Below are positions 32,925 through 39,409 of a DNA stretch of 39,409 bases, piece by piece. The DNA is from Sphingopyxis sp. HIX (GTDB lineage Bacteria > Pseudomonadota > Alphaproteobacteria > Sphingomonadales > Sphingomonadaceae): assembly GCF_001468285.1 (NCBI RefSeq), contig NZ_LNSB01000051.1:1-39409 (forward strand), written 5' to 3'. How positions within the stretch are numbered: position 1 is the stretch's first letter; each line of letters starts with the position of its first letter. Made by a program: the position numbers and the translations under genes. The notes beneath the pieces are model-generated. The model did not search any database and was not told the origin of the DNA. It was given only the letters and a program-made list of their open reading frames with translations.

Positions 32925-33058
32925 CTCCCCGCTCGCGGGGAGGGGGACCGCGCAAAGCGCGGTGGAGGGGGCTGGCGTGTTAACGCGGCGTCGCGCAAGG
33001 ACGCCACCCCCCTCCGTCAGCCGTTCCGGCTGCCACCTCCCCGCAAGCGGGGAGGAAT
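32925..33058. repeat. Palindromic repeat element between valS and the MATE gene
   Basis: The outer units CCTCCCCGCTCGCGGGGAGG and CCTCCCCGCAAGCGGGGAGG flank a centre with CCGCGCAAAGCGCGG and a long GGAGGGGG.../CCCCCCTCC stem. The whole is close to a perfect large palindrome. It is related in style to the elements at the window edges and in the pst operon. It probably ends the valS transcript, and it contributes the ribosome-binding site of the MATE gene. Confidence 0.8.
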
Positions 33059-33070
33059 TTGCGTTATCGC

Positions 33071-35902
33071 TCACCCCAACCTTGCCAGCGCGGCGGTCAG
33101 GCGGTCGGCTTCGGCCTCTTTCGCCGCATGGTCGGCGCGCGCCTTCTCCACCGCTTCGGGCTTGGCGCGCTCGACGAACGACGGGTTGCCCAGGCGCCCG
33201 GCGAGGCCGTCGCGCTCCTTGACCGCGGCGGCGAGCGCCTTGGTCAGCCGGTCGCGTTCGGCGGCGATGTCGATCACGCCTTCGAGCGGGACGGTGATCG
33301 TTTCGCCCTCGACGACGAGCTGCGCCGAGGCGCCTGCGGGGGCCGGTTCGAAGCTGACGGCCGACAGCCGCGCGATACGCAGAAGGGCCGCGTGAGCAGG
33401 ATTCACCCGGTTTTGCAGGCTGCTCGGGAAATGCGCGATCAATTTGTCGCCGGGCTTGATCCCCAGTTCGGTCCTGGCCGAGCGCACCTCCCTGATGACC
33501 GCGATCAGCCAGTTGATCTGAGCGCGTGCCTCCTGATCGAGATCGGCTTTGGGGTTCGGCCACTGCGCCGTGATCAGAGGGTGGTTCGGACGATCTCCCA
33601 TCGCGTGCCACAACTCTTCGGTCACGAAGGGCATGAAGGGATGCAGCATCACCAGGATCTGATCCAGCACCCAGCCCGCAACCGAGCGCACCTCGGCGGC
33701 GTGCTCGGGATAAATCGCCGCATCCTCGGTAAGGGCGGGCTTGATCAGCTCGAGATACCAGTCGCAGAAGCGGTCCCACGCGAAGCTGTAGATCGCGTTT
33801 GCGGCTTCGTCGAAGCGGTAGGCGGCAAGGGCTGTCTCCATCGCGGCAACCGTGTCTGCAACCTCGCCGATGATCCAGCGGTTGACCGGCAGCGTCGCGG
33901 CGGGCGCCTCGACGCTGGTCGAGGCCGAAATGCCGTTGGCTTCGCAGAAGCGCGCGGCGTTCCACAGCTTCGTCGCGAAATTGCGATAACCCGCGAGGCG
34001 CGCGTCATCCATCTTGATGTCGCGGCCCTGGCTTTCCATCGCCGACATGAAGAAGCGCAGCGCGTCGGCGCCATACTGGTCGATCAGCCCGAGCGGATCG
34101 ACGACATTGCCCTTCGACTTCGACATCTTCGCGCCGTCGGGCGCGCGGACGAGGCCGTGGAGATACAGCGTCTTCCACGGCACGTCGCCCATGAACTCCA
34201 TCCCCTGCATCGCCATCCGCGCATCCCAGAAGAACAGGATGTCGAAGCCCGAGATGAGCACATCGTTGGGATAGTGGCGGCGGAGCAGGTCCGTATTCTC
34301 GGGCCAGCCGAGCGTCGCGAACGGCCAGAGCGCCGAGGAGAACCAGGTGTCGAGGACGTCGGCGTCGCGAATGAGCGGTACTTTTAGGAAAGATTCTAGC
34401 GAGATAGCTTGAAGATATTCCTCCTCATTGTCGAATATCTCGATGTCTCCAGGCTCGACCGAATATCGCGTCGCGGCAAGGGCACGCACTTCTTCTTCAT
34501 CTTTGGCCACAAGCGGAACGCGCTCAGAATCATGCTCGTGAAGATATTCGTCTTCCAGTTTCGGCCCGTACCAGGCCGGAATCCGATGCCCCCACCAAAG
34601 CTGGCGCGACACGCACCACGGCTGGATATTCTCCATCCAGTTGAAGAAGGTCTTTTCCCACGTCTTGGGGACGATGTTGATCCGCCCGTCGCGCACCGCC
34701 TGCATGGGAGGCTGTGCCAGCGTTTCGGCGTCGACATACCATTGGTCGGTCAGCCAGGGTTCGATCACCACGCCGCCGCGGTCGCCGAAGGGCGTCTGGA
34801 TCGTACGCGGCTCGGCGTCATGCTCGCCGCCATCCTTGTCGATGTGCGCGATCAGGAAACCCGCTTCCTTCATCCGCGCCACGACCAGCTCGCGCGCGCC
34901 GTCTTTGCCGTTGCGCTTGAAGCGATGCAGGCCCAGATATTCCCCCGGAATCAGCCCATCGGCGGTCTGGATGACGTTGGCATCGCCGTCGAGCATGTTG
35001 AGCATCTCGCCGGGCTTGAACCCCGCGCGCTTGCCGACGTCGAAGTCGTTGAAATCATGTCCGGGGGTGATCTTCACCGCGCCGCTGCCCAGTTCAGGAT
35101 CGGCATGCTCGTCGGCGACCACCTTGAAGCGGCGGCCGGTGATCGGTTGCAGGATATCCTTGCCGATCACGCTCTTGTAGCGCGCATCGTCGGGGTGCAC
35201 CGCGACTGCCATGTCGGCGAGCATGGTTTCGGGGCGCGTCGTCGCGACCTCGATATAATCGCGGCCGTCGTCGAGCGTCACGCCATCGGCGAGCGGATAT
35301 TTGAAGTGCCAGAAGCCGCCCTGCACCTCGTGCGTCTCGACCTCGAGGTCCGAGATCGCGGTCTTGAGCTTCGGGTCCCAGTTCACGAGGCGCTTGTCGC
35401 GGTAAATCAGCCCCTTCTTGTGCAGGTCGACGAACACCTTGACCACGGCCTTGGTGAAATGCGGGTCCATCGTGAACTGCTCGCGCGACCAGTCCATCGA
35501 GCAGCCGAGCCGGCGGAGCTGGCCGGTAATTTGTCCGCCGCTTTCGCCTTTCCACTGCCACACCTTCTCGACGAAATCCTCGCGACTGTAGTTGGTGCGC
35601 TTGTCCTGACGCTCCTCCATCTGGCGTTCGACCACCATCTGCGTCGCGATCCCCGCATGGTCCATGCCGACCACCCACAAAGCATCCTTGCCGCGCAGTC
35701 GCTCGTAGCGGATCAGCACGTCCTGCAGCGTGTTGTCGAGCGCATGGCCGATGTGCAGCGCGCCGGTGACGTTCGGCGGCGGGTTGACGATCGTGAACGG
35801 CGTCGCGTCGGGACGCGCGGGGCGAAACAGCCCGCGGCTTTCCCATTCATGGGCCCATTTCGCCTCGATAGCGGCGGGATCGAAAGTTTTTTCCATCGGC
35901 AT
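33071..35902 (-). CDS. valS: Valyl-tRNA synthetase
   Basis: Class I aminoacyl-tRNA synthetase of 943 residues that charges tRNA-Val and edits misactivated threonine. The HIGH motif is at residues 50-53 (PPPNVTGALHIGHALDN), and the editing domain is in the middle. KMSKS is at 592-596 (GAKMSKSKGNVVDP), the anticodon-binding domain follows, and a C-terminal coiled-coil arm (about 875-943) ends the protein. Two ATGs lie at the start (35902 and 35896); the first is used here. The length is normal. It is essential and chromosomal, giving a firm anchor that the region is core genome. Confidence 0.97.
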   Translation of the reverse strand: MPMEKTFDPAAIEAKWAHEWESRGLFRPARPDATPFTIVNPPPNVTGALHIGHALDNTLQDVLIRYERLRGKDALWVVGMDHAGIATQMVVERQMEERQDKRTNYSREDFVEKVWQWKGESGGQITGQLRRLGCSMDWSREQFTMDPHFTKAVVKVFVDLHKKGLIYRDKRLVNWDPKLKTAISDLEVETHEVQGGFWHFKYPLADGVTLDDGRDYIEVATTRPETMLADMAVAVHPDDARYKSVIGKDILQPITGRRFKVVADEHADPELGSGAVKITPGHDFNDFDVGKRAGFKPGEMLNMLDGDANVIQTADGLIPGEYLGLHRFKRNGKDGARELVVARMKEAGFLIAHIDKDGGEHDAEPRTIQTPFGDRGGVVIEPWLTDQWYVDAETLAQPPMQAVRDGRINIVPKTWEKTFFNWMENIQPWCVSRQLWWGHRIPAWYGPKLEDEYLHEHDSERVPLVAKDEEEVRALAATRYSVEPGDIEIFDNEEEYLQAISLESFLKVPLIRDADVLDTWFSSALWPFATLGWPENTDLLRRHYPNDVLISGFDILFFWDARMAMQGMEFMGDVPWKTLYLHGLVRAPDGAKMSKSKGNVVDPLGLIDQYGADALRFFMSAMESQGRDIKMDDARLAGYRNFATKLWNAARFCEANGISASTSVEAPAATLPVNRWIIGEVADTVAAMETALAAYRFDEAANAIYSFAWDRFCDWYLELIKPALTEDAAIYPEHAAEVRSVAGWVLDQILVMLHPFMPFVTEELWHAMGDRPNHPLITAQWPNPKADLDQEARAQINWLIAVIREVRSARTELGIKPGDKLIAHFPSSLQNRVNPAHAALLRIARLSAVSFEPAPAGASAQLVVEGETITVPLEGVIDIAAERDRLTKALAAAVKERDGLAGRLGNPSFVERAKPEAVEKARADHAAKEAEADRLTAALARLG

Positions 35903-35988
35903 AGCCGGGCGCCTTTGCCAGCCGGGGCGCGGGCTGGCAAGCCGGACCGGCAGAGATTAGACTGACGCAGGCTTGCAGGAGCGACGGC

Positions 35989-36336
35989 ATGGACGAAGCG
36001 ATGCGCAGCGGGGTCATCCGCCTGGCCGACTATGCAGCGAAGATCCCGACCCCCGAAGGCGAGAGATCGGTCCTGGCGCTGAAACGCGGCACGCTCGACG
36101 TCCGCCTCTCGATCCCCGTGCCGCCCAACCGCCAGACCCCGCACGAGCAGGACGAACTCTACGCCGTTATCCGCGGCCACGGCGTGCTCATCCACGCCGG
36201 CGAACGCACGTCCTTCGCCGCTGGCGACCTGCTCTTCGTCGCCGCCGGGGTCGAGCATCACTACGCCGATTTCAGCGACGACCTCGCGCTATGGCGCATC
36301 TTCTATGGCAGGACGGGCGGCGAAATCGCCGGCTGA
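35989..36336 (+). CDS. Cupin domain protein
   Basis: Small single-domain cupin of 115 residues. The barrel motifs are PNRQTPHEQDELYAVIRGHG (metal-site His and Glu-type residues, H52 and E53/E56) and AGDLLFVAAGVEHHYADFS (AGD, then H90/H91). These suggest a metal-binding beta barrel. Substrate and reaction are unknown. An RBS CAGGAGCG precedes the ATG. It is divergent from valS (86 bases apart) and convergent with the S9 peptidase gene, so it appears to be a single-gene unit. Confidence 0.85.
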   Translation: MDEAMRSGVIRLADYAAKIPTPEGERSVLALKRGTLDVRLSIPVPPNRQTPHEQDELYAVIRGHGVLIHAGERTSFAAGDLLFVAAGVEHHYADFSDDLALWRIFYGRTGGEIAG

Positions 36337-36352
36337 TCCGCCGCCGGCCGGC

Positions 36353-38422
36353 TCACTTCTTCAGATGCTTGCCCATCCAGCCGAACACCGTCTGATACCA
36401 TTGCACGCTGTTCTGGCCCTTCAGGATCCAGTGGTTCTCGTCGGGGAATATCAGCAGTTCGCCCTCGACGCCCTGCCGCTGGAGCGCGTTATACGCCGCG
36501 AGGCTCTGGCTATAGGGGATGCGGAAATCCTTTTCGCCATGGATCACCAGCGTCGGCGTCTTCCACTTGGTCACATGATTGACCGGATTCCATTTCTCGG
36601 CGTCGGTGCGCTGCCACCAGGGGCCGCCATGGTCCCATTCGTCGAACCACAATTCCTCGGTCTCGAACGCCATCGCGCGCAGGTCGAAGACGCCGGCGTG
36701 AGTGACGAGGCATTTGAAGCCATCGGGCCACTGGCCCGCGATCCAGTTCATCATATAGCCGCCGTACGAGCCGCCGAGCGCACAGGCGTTCGCCGTGTCG
36801 ACATTGGCGTCGGCCGCGCCCGCGGCGGCGAGGCCGAGCTTCAAATCCTCGAGCGGCTTGCCGCCCCAGTCCTTGTTGATGCTGTCGGTGAAGGCCTGGC
36901 CATAGCCCGTCGATCCGTGGAAATCGATCGTCACCGCGGCATAGCCCGGCGCCGAGAAGAGCCGCGGGTTCCAGCGCGTCGACCAGCTGTTGCCGAAGCT
37001 CGACTGCGGCCCGCCATGGACGAGGAAAGCCACCGGGATCTTGCCCTTGGTGTCGGCAGTCTTGCCGATCTGCCCCCACACGGTGTCGCCGTTCGCGCCC
37101 TTGAAGCTGAAGCGCTTGGCATCGACTGGGTCGATCCCGGCCATCTGGTCCCGGTTGACGTCGGTCAGGCGCGTCACCTTGCCCTTGGCATCGCGCGTCC
37201 AGAGGTCGGTCGGTACCGCGACGCTGTTGCGCGAATAGAGCAAAGCGCCGCCGGGCAGCACGGTCACGTCGCCGATATTGCCTTGATATTCTTCGGCGGT
37301 GGCCTTGAGCTTCTCGACCTTGCCGCTCTTGGCGTCGACCTTGAACACCGGATGGTCGAGCACGTCCTGTGCGGTGACATAGAGCGATTTGCCGTCGGCC
37401 GCCCAGGCGATCGAGCCGACCGAACGGTCCCATGCGTCGGTGAGCTTGCGCGTCTCGCCGGTCGCAAGCTCTCGGAGCATCAGCACCTGCCGGTCGGCCT
37501 CGTACCCCGGACGCGCCATCGCCGCATAGGCGAGCCACTTGCCGTCGGGCGAGGGGGCGGGGAGGGTGTCGGTCGCCTGATTGTCCGCGGTCAGATTGAC
37601 CGGCATCATCCGGCTGTCGACCAGCCAGCTGTAGATGTCGAGGTTGGTCGAGGTCGGCTCGTCCTTGTCGGCCTTGCGCAGCGTGAAGAAGATCGTGCGG
37701 CTGTCGGCGCCCCACGCCAGTTCCTCGCCGCCGCCGAAGGGCTTCGACGGGCTGTCGCCGGTGAGGCCCGCGTCGGCCGGGCGCGCTGCCGTCGCCTTGC
37801 CGCCCTCGAGGTTGAAGATGAACGGGCGGCTGTAGGTGCCGGGGGTCTCCCAGCTGTCCCAGTGGCGCACGAACCCGCTTTCGTCCTTGTAGAGGCGGCC
37901 GGTGCCGGGACCGGGCAGTTCGCCCTTGTCCTTCGCCTCGCAGCCGAAGTCGGTGCATTCGCGCGGCACATCGCCCCAGGCGAGCAATTTGCCGCCGTCG
38001 GGCGAAATCTTGAAGCCCGACACATCGGCCCTGGTATCGGTGACCTGCGTCGCGCCCGCGCCCGCGGCTTTGGGGTCGATACGCCACACCTGGCTCTTGC
38101 CCGAGGCGTTGGAGAGGAAATAGAGGCTGCCATCGGGGTGGAAGGCGGGGGCGCTCTCATTCTTGTCCGCGGTGTCGGCGACGCGCACCGCCACCGCGTC
38201 TTTCGCATTGCGATCGACAAGCCACAGCCCGGTCGCGCGCTTGTAGGTCCCCGGCGCCGTCTCGGTCAGCTGATAAACGACCCAGCGCCCGTCGGGCGAC
38301 GCCGCCGGCGCGGCGACGCGCTTCAGCGTTGCAAGATCCACCTCGGTCATCGGCCGGGCGGAGGCGGGGGCGGAAAGGGCGGCGGCGAGCGCGAAGGCGC
38401 TGGGGATGAGGAAGTTACGCAT
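36353..38422 (-). CDS. S9 family (prolyl oligopeptidase type) peptidase, exported
   Basis: Protein of 689 residues with a signal peptide ending near PASA-RP. The N-terminal beta-propeller region (about 30-400) has repeats such as SPDGRWVVYQL, SPDGGKLLAW and SPDGKWLAYA. The C-terminal alpha/beta hydrolase domain has HGGPQSSFGN near 465, the nucleophile S552 in GGSYGGYMMNW, and D632 and H664 (HGEKDF, ENHW) as the other catalytic residues. These enzymes release dipeptides or acyl-amino acids from peptides. Periplasmic location is inferred. With the M13 and M64-like proteins it adds to a set of exported peptidases. Confidence 0.93.
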   Translation of the reverse strand: MRNFLIPSAFALAAALSAPASARPMTEVDLATLKRVAAPAASPDGRWVVYQLTETAPGTYKRATGLWLVDRNAKDAVAVRVADTADKNESAPAFHPDGSLYFLSNASGKSQVWRIDPKAAGAGATQVTDTRADVSGFKISPDGGKLLAWGDVPRECTDFGCEAKDKGELPGPGTGRLYKDESGFVRHWDSWETPGTYSRPFIFNLEGGKATAARPADAGLTGDSPSKPFGGGEELAWGADSRTIFFTLRKADKDEPTSTNLDIYSWLVDSRMMPVNLTADNQATDTLPAPSPDGKWLAYAAMARPGYEADRQVLMLRELATGETRKLTDAWDRSVGSIAWAADGKSLYVTAQDVLDHPVFKVDAKSGKVEKLKATAEEYQGNIGDVTVLPGGALLYSRNSVAVPTDLWTRDAKGKVTRLTDVNRDQMAGIDPVDAKRFSFKGANGDTVWGQIGKTADTKGKIPVAFLVHGGPQSSFGNSWSTRWNPRLFSAPGYAAVTIDFHGSTGYGQAFTDSINKDWGGKPLEDLKLGLAAAGAADANVDTANACALGGSYGGYMMNWIAGQWPDGFKCLVTHAGVFDLRAMAFETEELWFDEWDHGGPWWQRTDAEKWNPVNHVTKWKTPTLVIHGEKDFRIPYSQSLAAYNALQRQGVEGELLIFPDENHWILKGQNSVQWYQTVFGWMGKHLKK

Positions 38423-38558
38423 GCAACGGCTTTAGCGGAGCGGCGGGCTGGTTCAAGGACCAACGGGCGGAGAAAGAAGCGCTGGCGCCCCGCCAATCAA
38501 TCCTCTCTGGCAAATCGTCCGGCTTCGCGGCATCGGCGCGCGGCCGAAGGAGAAATCA

Positions 38559-39248
38559 GTGACGCAATCGGGGCCGAGTCGCCTGTTCAAACCGCTGCTC
38601 GCGGGTGCGAGCCTGCGCGACCGGATGATCGGCAGCGCGGGCGCCTTGCTCGGCATCGGCCTCGCCGGGCTGATCTGCGGCGCCTTGTTTCCGGCGTCGA
38701 TGCCCTGGCTGATCGCGCCGATGGGGGCGTCGGCGGTGCTGCTGTTCGCGGTGCCGGCGAGCCCGCTCGCGCAGCCCTGGTCGATCGTCGGCGGCAACAG
38801 CGTCGCCGCGATCACCGGCATCCTCGTCGCCAATGCCGTCTCGACCCCCGCGCTCGCCGCGGCGCTCGCGGTGGCGACCGCGATCCTGGTGATGTCGCTG
38901 CTCCGCTGCCTGCATCCGCCCGGCGGCGCCGTGGCGCTGAGCGCGGTGCTCGGCTGGTCGACCTTCGGCAGCCACGTCGTCGATTTCCTCGTGCCGGTCG
39001 TGATCAATTCGGCCGTGCTCGTGGCGATCGGCATCCTCTTCCACCGCTTCTCGGGCCACAGCTACCCGCACCGCGCCCGCGCGATCGAGGGCAAGCCGCC
39101 GGTTCCGGCGCCGGTGGGGGTGCAGATGGCGGATATCGACGCCGCGCTCGAGGATTTCGGCGAGACCTTCGACATCAGCCGCGAGGATCTGGCGCTGCTG
39201 CTCGAGCGCGCCGAGGTGCATGCGGCGGCGCGGGTGGGGAAGGGGTAG
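38559..39248 (+). CDS. HPP family integral membrane protein
   Basis: Protein of 229 residues starting with GTG at 38559, preceded by the RBS GAAGGAGAA. Four to five TM helices lie near 22-45, 50-75, 85-105, 110-125 and 140-165. The family motifs are PWLIAPMGASAVLLFAVPASPLAQPW and the signature LHPPGGAVAL (near 124-133). HPP proteins have been linked to nitrite transport in plastids and cyanobacteria; the function in this host is unknown. The tail of about 50 residues after the TMs is cytoplasmic and acidic. Confidence 0.85.
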   Translation: MTQSGPSRLFKPLLAGASLRDRMIGSAGALLGIGLAGLICGALFPASMPWLIAPMGASAVLLFAVPASPLAQPWSIVGGNSVAAITGILVANAVSTPALAAALAVATAILVMSLLRCLHPPGGAVALSAVLGWSTFGSHVVDFLVPVVINSAVLVAIGILFHRFSGHSYPHRARAIEGKPPVPAPVGVQMADIDAALEDFGETFDISREDLALLLERAEVHAAARVGKG

Positions 39249-39303
39249 CGGGCTACGGCTTCGGCAGCGGTGATGGCGGTTTTGGGGTGGGGAGCGGACG
39301 TAC

Positions 39304-39409
39304 TTAATCCTCCCTGCGGCGAAGCCATGGGGAGGGGGACCATGCGAAGCATGGTGGAGGGGTGCGTGCAGCCGAACTCGGCGTATGACCTCCCGCACCC
39401 CTCCACCAC
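39304..39409. repeat. GC-rich palindromic repeat, right edge
   Basis: This is the reverse complement of the element at 1-104 in its outer parts: TTAATCCTCCCTG, CCATGCGAAGCATGG and CACCCCTCCACCAC are shared, while the central loop differs. It follows the HPP gene by 55 bases; no gene is seen in 39249-39409. Confidence 0.8.

Noticed and set aside
1..39409. tRNA, rRNA or transposase genes
   Set aside because: None could be recognised on either strand.

Overview
This 39.4 kb window is a piece of a high-GC alphaproteobacterial chromosome, most likely a sphingomonad (Sphingopyxis, Sphingomonas or a relative). The case rests on a UrcA-family protein, an alphaproteobacterial LexA box (GTTC-N7-GTTC) in front of uvrA, RTX-type secreted proteins, sphingomonad-style GC-rich palindromic intergenic repeats, and near-uniform high GC. 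There are no rRNA, tRNA, CRISPR or transposase genes. The genus is inferred from gene style, not from a marker gene.

Layout. (1) 134-6291, minus strand: a phosphate regulon operon pstS-pstC-pstA-pstB-phoU-phoB, with two Pho boxes upstream of pstS and a strong terminator plus repeat block between pstS and pstC. (2) 6435-7269, minus: two overlapping low-GC genes of unknown function, clearly foreign in composition. (3) 7362-10078: a small ABM monooxygenase and three small membrane or exported proteins, with a 700-base intergenic stretch carrying a nested inverted repeat. (4) 10110-13019, minus: uvrA under a LexA box. (5) 13186-18153, plus: a lipoprotein and an M64-like zinc peptidase in an operon, an M13 peptidase, and a small two-TM protein; the lipoprotein and two-TM genes share a 24-base upstream motif. 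(6) 18164-21265: a BCCT transporter, small exported proteins and a UrcA protein. (7) 21486-29425, plus: two giant RTX proteins (1352 and 1237 residues) in tandem, with almost identical C-terminal ends. (8) 29435-31346, minus: a LytS/LytT-like two-component system. (9) 31453-35902, minus: a MATE transporter downstream of valS, separated by a palindromic repeat that seems to supply the MATE start region. (10) 35989-39248: a cupin, an S9 peptidase and an HPP-family membrane protein.

How it fits together. The pst/pho block is a self-contained phosphate-sensing and uptake unit, but the sensor kinase phoR is not in the window. The remaining genes are mainly envelope and extracellular functions: exported peptidases (M64-like, M13, S9), secreted RTX proteins without a linked type I secretion apparatus, and small periplasmic or lipid-anchored proteins. 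Both ends of the window carry the same palindromic repeat in opposite orientation, which suggests that the sequence was cut, or an assembly broke, at a repeated element.

The best candidates for undescribed biology are the low-GC gene pair at 6435-7269, the set of genes behind the shared 24-base motif (13186-15279 and 17698-18153), and the RTX pair with its homogenised C-terminal ends.
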